From the NCBI RefSeq assembly GCF_021412625.1, contig NZ_JAKCFI010000004.1, forward strand, positions 372,001-436,000: a stretch of 64,000 nucleotides of DNA, written 5' to 3'. Below, piece by piece: positions 24,485 to 33,936 of this stretch (position 1 is the first letter of the stretch; the number at the start of each line of letters is the position of its first letter). The position numbers were made by a program, and so were the translations under genes. A model generated the notes under the pieces. It saw only the letters and a list, made by a program, of their open reading frames with translations, did not search any database and was not told the origin of the DNA. The DNA is from Myxococcus stipitatus. Lineage in GTDB: Bacteria > Myxococcota > Myxococcia > Myxococcales > Myxococcaceae.

Positions 24485-26247
24485 GGCTCTCCCGCCCTTC
24501 GTGTGGTTTCCCTCGGGGGAATAGGCAGGCACGGCAAGCTGCCAGCTGGGCGAATACACCCTGGGAATGGAAACGCTGTACCCACTTCCTGGATGTCGGG
24601 TGGGCCGGGTGCCCTCCGGTAGCTCGGAGGCGCTCGTGCTCGGGGTGCGCATGGAGGGCACGGGAGCGCGATGTCCCTCCTGCCAGACGCCAAGTACCTC
24701 GGTGCATGGCAGCGATGTCCGACGCCCGGCGGACCTGCCCGCCGCAGGGCAGGCCGTGCAACTCGAACTCCGCGTGCGGCGCTTCATCTGCCGAAACCCG
24801 GAATGCTCTCGCCGTACGTTCGCTGAGCGGCCGATGTGGCTGCTGTCCTACCGGGCTCGGCGGACACGGAGGCTGGCCGCCGCGCAGCGCGCCGTTGCAA
24901 TCACAGCGGGAGCAGAGACTGAAGCCAGGCTGCTCAAGCCCCTGGCCATGCCCACCAGTCCCGACACCCTCCGGCGGCTGATTCGCAGCGCTCGGCTGCC
25001 TCCTCCCAGCCCTGCTCGCGTCCTGGGCATCGACGACTGGGCGTTGCGGAAGGGACGCACCTACGGCTCCATCCTCGTCGACTTGGACGCGCACCGCGTC
25101 CGAGACGTGTTGCCAGACCGCTCGACTCCCACGGTGAGCGCCTGGCTGCGCCATCATCCTGGCGTGGAAGTCATCGCCAGAGACCGCTCGACAGAGTACG
25201 CACGCGCGGCGGTGCTGGGCGCTCCGGAGGCCCAGCAGGTGGCTGACCGCTGGCACTTGCTGCTCAATGGACGGCAGATGATGGAACGCTGGATGACCGG
25301 CGCTCACCCCCGCCTTCGAGCGCTGCCTGCCGTGTCGAATGGGGACGCTCCGCCAGCACGCCGTCACACCCGCTTCTCGCGAACTCACGCCGAAGCTCGC
25401 GCTCGAGAGGAGAGCCGCTCCCAGCGTGTCGCTGCCTACGAGGCCGTCCGGCGTCACCTGGCGGGGGAACCCCTGCTGAGAATCAGTCGCACGCTGGGGC
25501 TGGCCCGAGGGACGGTGCGCAAATATGCCGCCGCGGAAGCCTTCCCCGAGCGCGCGGCACGCGTGCCCGGACCGAGCATTCTCGACCCTTATCTGAAATA
25601 CCTGACGCGGCGACACGCTGCGGGTTGTGAGAACGCCTGTAGCCTCTGGCGCGAAATTCGCGCCCAAGGTTTTCGTGGCACCTCGTGGCAGGTCCACCGT
25701 TGGCTCCAGATGCGACGGACCGTTCCGCCTCGCTCAGGGGCGCGCAGCTACCCCGGCGGCAACTGGTGGTCGGAGGGCATGCCTCCCGACGCGCTCGCCT
25801 CGCCGAAGCAATTGGCATGGCTGTGCGTGAAGAGACCCGCCGAGCGGACCTCCACGGAGGCCGCGACGTTGGCGCGCATCGAGCAGGACGAGGAAGCCTC
25901 GCGTGTCGTCGCATTGACTCGGCGCTTCTGTGAACTCGTGCGCTCGCGGGGCGTCTCACGAAGCGCAAGGCCAACGAGGTCCTGTAGACCCTTCGAGGCG
26001 TGGCTGGGCAAGGCTCGCGGGTGCGGTGTGCGCGCAGTGGAGACCTTTGCGGAGGGACTCGAACAGGACGGCGATGCCGTCCGGGCCGCACTGACCTCTC
26101 CCTGGAGTAACGCCCAGGCCGAGGGGCAAATCACGAAGCTCGAACTCCTCAAACGTCAGATGTACGGCCGCGCCAGCTTCGACCTGCTGCGTCGTCGCGT
26201 GCTGCTCACCGTTTGAACCTACGGCCCACACGAAGTGCGGGAGAGCC
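24485..26247 (+). mobile_element. Intact ISL3-family insertion sequence (1763 bp)
   Basis: Terminal inverted repeats are GGCTCTCCCGCCCTTCGTGT on the left (22-bp repeat at 24485-24506) and its complement at 26226-26247, matching at 21 of 22 positions. Exact 8-bp target duplications flank it and a single full-length transposase fills it, so the insertion looks recent and the element possibly active. It landed between the tRNA array leader and the MYXO-CTERM gene, and no gene appears to be broken. Confidence 0.92.
24567..26216 (+). CDS. ISL3-family transposase
   Basis: DDE transposase of 549 residues. The N-terminus has a zinc-ribbon-like CPSCQ and CRNPECSRRTF pair that contacts the terminal repeats. 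The catalytic core includes LGIDDWALRKGRTYGSILVD (first Asp), DRSTEYARAA (second Asp) and the C-terminal SPWSNAQAEGQITKLELLKR (Glu region). A helix-turn-helix (LLRISRTLGLARGTVRKYAA) lies at about 305-325. The frame is intact and the length is at the upper end for the family. The only gene in the element. Confidence 0.93.
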   Translation: METLYPLPGCRVGRVPSGSSEALVLGVRMEGTGARCPSCQTPSTSVHGSDVRRPADLPAAGQAVQLELRVRRFICRNPECSRRTFAERPMWLLSYRARRTRRLAAAQRAVAITAGAETEARLLKPLAMPTSPDTLRRLIRSARLPPPSPARVLGIDDWALRKGRTYGSILVDLDAHRVRDVLPDRSTPTVSAWLRHHPGVEVIARDRSTEYARAAVLGAPEAQQVADRWHLLLNGRQMMERWMTGAHPRLRALPAVSNGDAPPARRHTRFSRTHAEARAREESRSQRVAAYEAVRRHLAGEPLLRISRTLGLARGTVRKYAAAEAFPERAARVPGPSILDPYLKYLTRRHAAGCENACSLWREIRAQGFRGTSWQVHRWLQMRRTVPPRSGARSYPGGNWWSEGMPPDALASPKQLAWLCVKRPAERTSTEAATLARIEQDEEASRVVALTRRFCELVRSRGVSRSARPTRSCRPFEAWLGKARGCGVRAVETFAEGLEQDGDAVRAALTSPWSNAQAEGQITKLELLKRQMYGRASFDLLRRRVLLTV

Positions 26248-26255
26248 ACGGAACC
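26248..26255 (+). repeat. Right 8-bp target-site duplication
   Basis: ACGGAACC, identical to the copy that abuts the left end of the insertion sequence. Confidence 0.9.
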
Positions 26256-26329
26256 GGGCCACGCCCAGCAGGGGCTACCGCCCCCGGGACTGACGCCTCC
26301 CCACATGAAGTGGAGAGGCGCCTCACTCC

Positions 26330-29300
26330 TCACCGCGCGGTGCGCCGCTTCCGCGACTCGACCGCCAGCATCACCAGCACCAGCAGCCCGAACACCGACG
26401 TCCCGCTCCCAGAGCTGCTGCATCCGCCACCCTCATTGTTCCCACCCGAAGCGGGAGGCGCCACGCAGACACCCGCGTTGCACGTCCCACCCTCGCCGCA
26501 GTCCGACGACTGTCGGCACTCAGGCTCGGGCTGGGGATTCGGCGTCGTGGAGGTGACCGTCACCGAGGTCGTCCCCGTCACGCTCCCCACGGTGACCTGG
26601 ATGGTGTTCGAGAAGGTGCCCGCCACCGAACCGGCGGTGAAGACACCGGAGGCGTCGATGGAGCCTCCACCGTTCACCACCTTCCACGTGGCCGGGTACT
26701 TGGTCGTCTCGTTGCCTTGCACGTCGAACGCCTGCACGCGGAGGGTCACCGAGCCCCCCGCGGGAAGCGTGGGGTTCTGCGGCGTGAGGACGACGCGGCT
26801 CGGCTCGCCGGGCTCGGGCTGGGGATTCGGCGTCGTGGAGGTGACCGTCACCGAGGTCGTCCCCGTCGCGCTCCCCACGGTGACCTGGACGGTGTTCAAG
26901 AAGGTGCCCCCCACCGTGCCCGCGCTGAAGACGCCCGAGGCGTCGACAGTGCCTCCACCATTCACCACCTTCCACGTGGCCGGGAAGGCGGGCGCCTCGT
27001 TGCCGTACATGTCGAACGCCTGCGCGCTGAAGGTCACCGTGCCCCCCGCGGGAAGCGTGGGGTTCTGCGGCGAGAGGACGACCCGGCTCGGCGCGGCGGC
27101 CACCACGGAGACGGAGGTCTGCTCCGCCATTCCCCCCATGGTGACCTGCACAGTCCCAGAGAAGGCCCCCACCATGATGCCCGCGGTGAACACACCCGCG
27201 CCATCGATGGAGCCTCCGCCATTCACCACCTTCCAGCTCGCCGGCGCCGAGGTGACCTCGTTGTCGTACGCATCGAACGCCTTCGCGCTGAACGCCACCG
27301 AGCCCCCCGCGGCGACCGTCGGTCCCTGCGGAGAGAGGGTGATGCGGCTCACGGCGCCCGGCGTGACGGTGACGCTGGTCGTCTTCGTCACTCCCGCCAC
27401 GGTGACCTGGATGGTGTCCGCGTACGTCCCCGCCACCGTGCCCGCGGTGAAGACACCCGCGGCGGTGATGCTGCCTCCACCCTTCACGACGCTCCACGAG
27501 GCCGTGAACGAGGTGACTTCGTTGTCATACGCATCGAAAGCCTTCGCCTTGAACGGCACGGTGCCCTTCACGACGACGGAGGAGTCCACCGGGGAGATCT
27601 CCACGCGGCGGATGGCGGCGGGCTTCACGTAGATGGTGGCATTGAGCGTGAGGTGGTCCACGGTGACGCTCACGCTGTTGGTATACGTCCCCGCGACCCT
27701 GGGCGCGGTGAAGAGCCCCTCGGACGTGATGGACCCCGCGCCCGGCGTCACCACGGACCACGTCGGGGAGAGGGGGCGCGGGTTGCCATCCCCGTCGAAC
27801 CCCATCACCCCGAACTGCTGCGTGCCCTGGGGCTCCAGCGTGGCGAAGGGCGGAGTGAGCGCGAGCCTCGACAGCGGCCCTGGAAGAACCGTGACGTCCA
27901 CGGGCCGAGACATGCCCTCCATCGTCGCCTTCACGCCGCCAGGATAGAATCCCGCCGCCGTGCCGACCTTGAGCAGGCCATTGGAGGTGATGGTCCCCAG
28001 GGCGGAGTTGGTGACAGCCCAGGTCGGAACCGAGTCCCGCTTGTTACCCCACAGGTCGAATCCATACGCCTTGAACTGGAGGGTCTCCCGCGTCTTCACC
28101 TCGTTGACGTCGGGCACCACCTCGACGCGCCAGAGCGGGCCCGGAGTCACCGTGACATCCATCGTCGCCGAGAGCCCTCCGTACGAGGCCTGGATGGTTC
28201 TCGGGAAGTGGCCCGCGACCGTCCCCGCGTTGAAGCGGCGCGCGGCGTCGATGGTGCCGCCTCCTCCGACGACCCTCAAGTCGATGTCGGCAGTCACGAG
28301 GTTCCTCGCGCGGTCGAGGGCCACTGCGGTGACCACCTCCTTGGAGTTCGCGGCCAACGTAAGGTGCTCAGGTGTCAATTCGATGCTGTGCACCGGCCCC
28401 GGCTGGACGGTCACGCTCGCAAAGGCATACATTCCACCCGCTTCGACCTGGACGCCCTGGACATTGGCTGTGACATAGGTATTCGCGGTGAAGAAACCGC
28501 TGTCCGAGATGGAGCCTATCCCCGCGTTGCTCGTGGCCCACCGGAAGGTCGTCGGGACTTCATGGCCGCAAGCCTCCAGGACCTTCGCCGAGAACTGCTG
28601 CGTCTCACCGATGCGCAACGTCAGCTGCGACGGAGTCAGCGTCAGCGACTGGATGGCCCCCAGCGTCACCGTCACATCCACCGAGGCGGAAAGCGCCCCC
28701 GTCTTCGCGACCACCGCTCCAGGAAACGAACCGAGGGCACACCCCAAGGTGAGTGTTCCGCTCGAATCGATGGTCCCCACCTCGGCGGGGACCGACCAGG
28801 TGACGACGGCATGGGGAAGCTCCAGGCCCTCCGCGTCGAAGACCCTCGCGGTGATGGAATTCCTCGCCTTGCCAGGCGCGGTGATGGAGTCCCGGTCCAG
28901 CACCAGGGACGCGGCGGGGATGGGGACATAGGGGAAGGCCCCCATGTCCGTCCCATCCGACGCGGCATTGCGACAAGGAGAGGTCTCGAGAACCGTCAGG
29001 TGGCGCGGGCTGACGAAGAGCGGGTCCTCGGTGAGGCTCCCTGGGCCCAGCGTGGGGTTCCCCTTGTAGTTGCTGGTATGGTCCCACACCGCGTTGTGAT
29101 GGATGGAGATGTTGGACGCCGCAACGACCTCGATGCCCGTGTATTGGTTGGACTTGATGATGTTGTCGCGAATCTCCACGGAGTTCTGCGGCTGGGTGGC
29201 GACATAAAATCCTCCCCACGCGTTGTTGATGATGGTGTTGTGGAAGATGGACGCGGAGGCGTTGGCGATGTGAAAGCCACCCGCCAACGCGGGGGCAGAC

Positions 29301-30964
29301 CGCGAGCTGTCGCGCACCAGACTGTAGGAGACCTTCACGACGCCCCCGGTGGCCTCGACCGCGTTGGTGCATCTCTGGAGCGTGCCTCTCTCGAAGGTGA
29401 GCGAGCCGCCCGCGACCCTCAGACAGGTGTAGCCCTCCTTGAAGGTGGAGCCCGTCACGGTCGCGGTGGCGGAGTCGTACGTAGAGACTCCCCCGTTCGT
29501 CGCGGTGACATTCTTGGCCGTGAGGGTACTGTTTCCCCGGGCCTCCAGCCTCACTCCCGACAGGGTGACGTTCTCGACCGTGGCGGAGCTGTCGTCCTCG
29601 GTCGTGATGGAGATGGCTCCCGTCACGGTGGAGTCCTTGAATGTGGCGGAGCCAGTCCCCTTGACCCAGTACACGGAAGTCGGCGCCGACAGGGTGGAAT
29701 CCTGGAACGTGGCCGTGCCCCGGATGACAAGCGCCCCCTTCACCGCGGCGTGTTTGAAGCTCGCCTCACCTTGGAGCTCGGCCACCTCAGCGGAATACTC
29801 GCGTTGGAACGTGACGGGCGCGTCGACAGTCCCTTCGACTCTCAGGGTGCCCGCGATGATGACCTTCACCGGCACACTCAGGCCCCCTCCGGGCGCCGCC
29901 TTCAGGTGCTTGACGGTGAGGCTGGCGCCGGGCGCGAGCGTCAGGGAGACACCCGCGGAGACCAGGAGGTCTCCGGTGACGATGTTGTCTCCGGTCAACG
30001 TCCTGTCCGAGCGCAGGATGCCCTCGAGGAGGGGGTGGGCTGGATGTCCCGCATAGGGGAGGGCCCCCAGGTCCGTCCCATCCGAGGCGGCGTTCCTCGC
30101 GGGAGAGTTCTCCGAGAGGCTGGCGAAGCCCTGGAGGAGCGGATTGGCGTTCACGCTCCCTTCCCCGGGACTGACACCGACGTAGTTGGCATTCGTGAAG
30201 CCCCACACCACGTTGTGATGAATGACGGGCGCGAGGACATTCGTCAATCGCACGCCGTAGGACCCACTGCCCACGATGATGTTGTCGTGGAGGGTGATGG
30301 AGACGTTCGTGGGCCCAGTCATGGACCCATCGATGGCGCTCCCTCGATTGTCGAAGAAGGTGTTGTGGACGAGCGTCACCTTCGGCAGCTGGTTGACGAT
30401 GCTGATGAGGGCGGCGGTGCTCGTCGGGGTGCACCCATGAATCACGCTGGAGCGGAGGGTCGACGTGCCACCCGTGGTCGACATCACCTGCTGACAGTCA
30501 TTGAAGACACCGTTCTCGAAGTCGAGGCTGCCTTCTCCGCTGATGGAGAAGGAGGGGGCACCAGACGTCATCCTGCTGTGGTTGAAGGTCGCGGAGCCGC
30601 TCCCCACCACCCGGATGGCAGGCTTGCCTCCAACCACGGTGAGATGGTCGGCGACCACGCTCCCCCGGACATAGAGGCCGCTGGCCTGGAGCTGGATGGA
30701 GATGGGCGAGGCCGAGGTCCCCACGGCCACCAAGGAGCCATAGACCTCGACATAGACGGTGGAGTCCGCGGTGACCACCGAGACCCCAGGCTCCAGTGTC
30801 AGGGTGACTCCCTCCGGGATGGTGAGGGTGCCCTGGAGCGTCCAGGGATTCCCCGCCGGGGTCCAGGTGGTGTCACTGGCGAGGACGCCGCCCGGAACGT
30901 TGGTCGCCAGCGCGACGGCGGGCAGCAAGGTGAGGAGAATCCCGAGGAACCCTGATTTGAGCAC
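26330..30964 (-). CDS. Giant MYXO-CTERM surface protein with beta-helix and Ig-like repeats
   Basis: Exported protein of 1544 residues. The GTG at 30964 has an AGGA site and gives signal peptide VLKSGFLGILLTLLPAVALA. Residues about 20-720 are parallel beta-helix repeats in two halves, each ending ARNAASDGTDLGALPYAGHP or a close match (CRNAASDGTDMGAFPYVPIP). Residues about 730-1470 hold roughly eight bacterial Ig-like (Big-type) domains of 85-96 residues (KVVNGGGSIDASGVFTAGSV). The C-terminus has a Cys-rich EGF-like stretch and a MYXO-CTERM tail (GGCSSSGSGTSVFGLLVLVM then RKRR), which directs cell-surface sorting. The last two Ig domains repeat at DNA level with a 288-bp period. Confidence 0.93.
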   Translation of the reverse strand: MLKSGFLGILLTLLPAVALATNVPGGVLASDTTWTPAGNPWTLQGTLTIPEGVTLTLEPGVSVVTADSTVYVEVYGSLVAVGTSASPISIQLQASGLYVRGSVVADHLTVVGGKPAIRVVGSGSATFNHSRMTSGAPSFSISGEGSLDFENGVFNDCQQVMSTTGGTSTLRSSVIHGCTPTSTAALISIVNQLPKVTLVHNTFFDNRGSAIDGSMTGPTNVSITLHDNIIVGSGSYGVRLTNVLAPVIHHNVVWGFTNANYVGVSPGEGSVNANPLLQGFASLSENSPARNAASDGTDLGALPYAGHPAHPLLEGILRSDRTLTGDNIVTGDLLVSAGVSLTLAPGASLTVKHLKAAPGGGLSVPVKVIIAGTLRVEGTVDAPVTFQREYSAEVAELQGEASFKHAAVKGALVIRGTATFQDSTLSAPTSVYWVKGTGSATFKDSTVTGAISITTEDDSSATVENVTLSGVRLEARGNSTLTAKNVTATNGGVSTYDSATATVTGSTFKEGYTCLRVAGGSLTFERGTLQRCTNAVEATGGVVKVSYSLVRDSSRSAPALAGGFHIANASASIFHNTIINNAWGGFYVATQPQNSVEIRDNIIKSNQYTGIEVVAASNISIHHNAVWDHTSNYKGNPTLGPGSLTEDPLFVSPRHLTVLETSPCRNAASDGTDMGAFPYVPIPAASLVLDRDSITAPGKARNSITARVFDAEGLELPHAVVTWSVPAEVGTIDSSGTLTLGCALGSFPGAVVAKTGALSASVDVTVTLGAIQSLTLTPSQLTLRIGETQQFSAKVLEACGHEVPTTFRWATSNAGIGSISDSGFFTANTYVTANVQGVQVEAGGMYAFASVTVQPGPVHSIELTPEHLTLAANSKEVVTAVALDRARNLVTADIDLRVVGGGGTIDAARRFNAGTVAGHFPRTIQASYGGLSATMDVTVTPGPLWRVEVVPDVNEVKTRETLQFKAYGFDLWGNKRDSVPTWAVTNSALGTITSNGLLKVGTAAGFYPGGVKATMEGMSRPVDVTVLPGPLSRLALTPPFATLEPQGTQQFGVMGFDGDGNPRPLSPTWSVVTPGAGSITSEGLFTAPRVAGTYTNSVSVTVDHLTLNATIYVKPAAIRRVEISPVDSSVVVKGTVPFKAKAFDAYDNEVTSFTASWSVVKGGGSITAAGVFTAGTVAGTYADTIQVTVAGVTKTTSVTVTPGAVSRITLSPQGPTVAAGGSVAFSAKAFDAYDNEVTSAPASWKVVNGGGSIDGAGVFTAGIMVGAFSGTVQVTMGGMAEQTSVSVVAAAPSRVVLSPQNPTLPAGGTVTFSAQAFDMYGNEAPAFPATWKVVNGGGTVDASGVFSAGTVGGTFLNTVQVTVGSATGTTSVTVTSTTPNPQPEPGEPSRVVLTPQNPTLPAGGSVTLRVQAFDVQGNETTKYPATWKVVNGGGSIDASGVFTAGSVAGTFSNTIQVTVGSVTGTTSVTVTSTTPNPQPEPECRQSSDCGEGGTCNAGVCVAPPASGGNNEGGGCSSSGSGTSVFGLLVLVMLAVESRKRRTAR

Positions 30965-31091
30965 AAGTAATCCTGTTTTTCGGGCCCGAAGGCATCGCTC
31001 TGGCCCCTGCGGAAACCAACGAGAGGCCGGGCGAGAAGTCGCGTGCGGGGAACCAAAAACCTCCACGGGAAACGAGGCCTATGCTCGGGCG

Positions 31092-31157
31092 GGCTCCCCC
31101 TCGCTTCGTGTGGTTCCCCTCGAAGGTGAAAGGGGGACGGCGAGCCGCCAACCAGGC
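31092..31157 (+). mobile_element. Orphan ISL3-type left end
   Basis: About 65 bp similar to the left end of the intact element at 24485, including GGCTC and CTTCGTGTGGTT, then a related interior stretch with GACGGCGAGCCGCC. No transposase is attached. Orientation is the same as in the intact copy. Confidence 0.65.
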
Positions 31158-31165
31158 TCATCCAG

Positions 31166-32065
31166 CTACCGCCGCAGCAGCTCCTTCGCGGTCTCCACGA
31201 AGAGGCGCAGGGGCTCCGACCGCTGGTTGCGGCTCGGGAAGTAGAGAAAGTACCCCGGCACGATGGGGGCATATGCTTCGAGCACGGCCTCGAGCTCCCC
31301 CCGACGCAACTCTTCGCGAATCCACGCTTCCGGCGAATACGCGAGGCCGAGCCCTCGCTTCGCGAGCATCGAGCACAGGAGTCCGTCGTTCGTCACGATG
31401 CCGCCGCGCACCGGAACGCGCCAGGACTTGCGACCCCGCTCGAGCTCCCACGCGTACAGCGAGCCATTCGTCGGCGACCGGAACGTGATGCACTCGTGCT
31501 CGAGCAGGTCCTCGGGGCGCTGCGGACGGCCGTGCCTGGCCAGGTAGTCGGGTGTGCCGACCACGACGAAGCGGAACGGCTCCGTGAGTCGCACCTGCAC
31601 CATGTCACGCTCGATGCTCTCGCTGAGGCGAACGCCGGCGTCGTAGCCGCCCGCGACGATGTCCACGAAGCGCTCGTCGAGGACGAGCTCGACCTCGACA
31701 CGCGGGTGTCTCTCGCGGAACGTCGGCAGCACCGGCTCGAGGACGAGCGACACCGCCGCGTGCGGCACGGAGAGCCGGAGTCGCCCGACGACCTCACCGG
31801 GCTTGGCGGAGACCTCCGCGAGCGCGGCGGCGGTCTGGGCGAAAACGGGACCCACACGGTCGACGAGGCGGCGCCCGGCGTCCGTCAAAGCGACGCTCCG
31901 GGTCGTGCGCTGAACGAGGACCACCCGCAAGCGCTCCTCTAGCTGCTGCACCGACTGGCTCACGGCCGAGCGTGAGATGCCGAGTTCGCGTGCGGCGCCG
32001 ACGAAGCTGTTGGCGCGGGCGACCGCCAGGAATGACTGAAGTTGCGCGAACGGGAGGTTGTCCAT
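31166..32065 (-). CDS. LysR-family regulator
   Basis: A 299-residue LysR-type transcription factor. The winged helix-turn-helix is in residues 5-62 (LQSFLAVARANSFVGAARELGISRSAVSQ), and the effector domain follows. It is divergent from the DUF2255/cupin/SDR genes with 158 bp between them and probably regulates them. The short palindrome AAGCTCAGCTT at 32099 in that gap could be part of its site. It belongs to the AaeR/CrgA-like subgroup that often controls oxidoreductases. Confidence 0.92.
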   Translation of the reverse strand: MDNLPFAQLQSFLAVARANSFVGAARELGISRSAVSQSVQQLEERLRVVLVQRTTRSVALTDAGRRLVDRVGPVFAQTAAALAEVSAKPGEVVGRLRLSVPHAAVSLVLEPVLPTFRERHPRVEVELVLDERFVDIVAGGYDAGVRLSESIERDMVQVRLTEPFRFVVVGTPDYLARHGRPQRPEDLLEHECITFRSPTNGSLYAWELERGRKSWRVPVRGGIVTNDGLLCSMLAKRGLGLAYSPEAWIREELRRGELEAVLEAYAPIVPGYFLYFPSRNQRSEPLRLFVETAKELLRR

Positions 32066-32098
32066 GACGTGGATTCGGCCCCCGCGAGCGCGATTGTC

Positions 32099-32109
32099 AA
32101 GCTCAGCTT
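32099..32109. promoter_or_regulatory. Short palindrome in the LysR divergent gap
   Basis: AAGCT-C-AGCTT, 33 bp upstream of the LysR start and about 115 bp from the divergent gene. It is shorter than a usual LysR box, so an operator role is only a suggestion. Confidence 0.3.
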
Positions 32110-32223
32110 ACCAACCCATCCAGTTCTGGGCCCTTTTGCATGGGGAGTGTCGGGCGCATGGTGAGTTCGGAAGGAGACGACGCTCGGCTCGTTCTTCATC
32201 AATTGTTGAAAGGAACCGTCCCC

Positions 32224-32652
32224 ATGGCCGAATGGTCCGCGGAAGAACTTCGCGAACTCGCCAACTCAGATGACCTGCACATCTCGCCTTTCCGCGAGGA
32301 TGGTGCGACGTACGGGACGCCGACGTGGATATGGAGCGTCGTCGTCGATGGGGCGCTTTACGCCCGCGCGTACCATGGCCAGCGCTCCCGCTGGTACCAG
32401 GCGGCCAAGCGACAGAAGGCCGGGCGCCTCACCGCCGCGGGCATGACGAGGGACGTGACGTTCGACCTCATCGACGGTCCCGTCAACGAGCGCATCGACG
32501 ACGCGTACCGCGAGAAGTATCGAGGCAGCGAGTACCTGCCCCCGATGCTCAGCGCTCGCGCCCGCGGCGCGACCGTCAAACTCACTCCAAGGGAGACGAA
32601 GGCATCAGTTCCACTCGGCAGCCGGCCGCGAACTCCTCGGGGCGTATGGTGA
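32224..32652 (+). CDS. DUF2255 family protein
   Basis: A 142-residue protein of the DUF2255 family, which has a split-barrel or nitroreductase-associated fold and no established reaction. Recognisable segments are [40 protein letters not shown] and [20 protein letters not shown]. The ATG at 32224 has an AAAGGA site. Its end overlaps the next gene by 7 bp, so the two are cotranslated. It often lies beside regulators and oxidoreductases, as here. Confidence 0.85.
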   Translation: MAEWSAEELRELANSDDLHISPFREDGATYGTPTWIWSVVVDGALYARAYHGQRSRWYQAAKRQKAGRLTAAGMTRDVTFDLIDGPVNERIDDAYREKYRGSEYLPPMLSARARGATVKLTPRETKASVPLGSRPRTPRGVW

Positions 32653-33890
32653 AGCGCCTCGCCTCGCTGGGGTTTCTCCTTCTCGCGTCGGGCTGTGTCA
32701 CGTCCCCTTCTTCACGACAGGAGTCATCGATGATCCGGGTAACGCGCAGTGGCTCGCAGTCGCCCACCCGAGGTCCGGCCGAGCACTTCACTGGGATTGT
32801 TCACATCGACTCGCCGTTCCAGGCGGACGCACCGGCCCGGGTATCTGGTGCGACCGTCATGTTCGAACCCGGGGCCCGTACCGCATGGCATCGGCATCCG
32901 CTCGGCCAGACGCTGCTCGTGAGCAGCGGCGTCGGGCGCGTCCAGCAGGAAGGTGGACCCATCGAGGAAGTCCGCTCCGGGGATATCGTTTGGATTCCAC
33001 CGGGCGCAAAGCACTGGCACGGAGCCTCTCCTGACTCGTCGATGTCTCACATCGCGATCAATGAAAGCCGTCATGGCTCAGTCGTCGAGTGGCTGGAGCA
33101 CGTGACGGACGAGGAGTATGGCGCGATGCCCGCCACGCTCGGCGGATCGACTGCCGCAACGAGCTTGCGGATTCTGCAGCCCAACGTCGCGGGGAGACGG
33201 ACTTCACCGGCTGGCGTCGAGAGCGTAGCCCCCGCGCTCGAGCGCGACACGCAGGAACGCCTCTACGGTGAGGTCTGGCGCCGTCCCGGGCTCGCCCGGC
33301 GGGAGCGTAGCCTGGTGACGGTCGCCGCCATGATCGCACGCGGCGAGAGTGACGCGCTCGCCTACGAACTCGACCAGGCCATGGACAATGGAGTCACCGC
33401 CAGCGAGCTGTCAGAGACGATTACGCACCTCGCGTACTACACTGGCTGGGGCAACGCGATGAGCGCCGTGCGCCCCGCGCGAGAGAGCTTCGCGCGTCGA
33501 GGCATCGACCCAGCGCAGCTCCCGTCTGCCGCCGCGAGCTTGCTCCCCATCGACGAAGCCGCCGAGGCTCGCCGAAAGGCGGGCGTCGAAGCGAACTTCG
33601 GGCAGGTTGCTCCGGGCGTCCTGCACTACACGACCGAAGCATTGTTTCGTGATCTGTGGTTGCGGCCGGGCCTCGCGCCCCGTGATCGCAGCCTGGTGAC
33701 CGTGAGCGCACTGATCGCCACGGGGCAGCCCGCCCAGCTCACCTATCATCTCGGTCGAGCGATGGACCACGGGCTCACCCGAGAGCAGGCATCGGAGGTG
33801 CTCACTCAGTTGGCGTTCTACGCGGGGTGGCCAAGCGTCTTCTCGGCGCTGCCTGTCGTGAAGGACGTGTTCAGCACGCGGCAGGACTGA
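32646..33890 (+). CDS. Cupin plus two carboxymuconolactone decarboxylase-like domains, lipoprotein
   Basis: A 414-residue fusion. The signal peptide has lipobox LLASGC (Cys17). The cupin at about 45-150 includes [20 protein letters not shown] (metal histidines) and [11 protein letters not shown]. Two CMD (AhpD-like) domains follow at about 195-285 and 305-405: [20 protein letters not shown] and [20 protein letters not shown], each with an HL/QL-type helix but no CxxC. The cupin/CMD fusion is usually linked to quinone or lactone metabolism. A lipid-anchored form is unusual. It is coupled to DUF2255 and 46 bp from an SDR gene. Confidence 0.87.
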   Translation: MVKRLASLGFLLLASGCVTSPSSRQESSMIRVTRSGSQSPTRGPAEHFTGIVHIDSPFQADAPARVSGATVMFEPGARTAWHRHPLGQTLLVSSGVGRVQQEGGPIEEVRSGDIVWIPPGAKHWHGASPDSSMSHIAINESRHGSVVEWLEHVTDEEYGAMPATLGGSTAATSLRILQPNVAGRRTSPAGVESVAPALERDTQERLYGEVWRRPGLARRERSLVTVAAMIARGESDALAYELDQAMDNGVTASELSETITHLAYYTGWGNAMSAVRPARESFARRGIDPAQLPSAAASLLPIDEAAEARRKAGVEANFGQVAPGVLHYTTEALFRDLWLRPGLAPRDRSLVTVSALIATGQPAQLTYHLGRAMDHGLTREQASEVLTQLAFYAGWPSVFSALPVVKDVFSTRQD

Positions 33891-33936
33891 GCCGGTTGGA
33901 TCAAGTGAATCGTGTTGTCGTTCTGGAGGATGAGAC

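Noticed and set aside
26717..30955. Very long plus-strand frame opposite the MYXO-CTERM gene
   Set aside because: Its sequence is Arg/Gly/His-rich without recognisable motifs, while the minus frame has a signal peptide, domains and a MYXO-CTERM tail.
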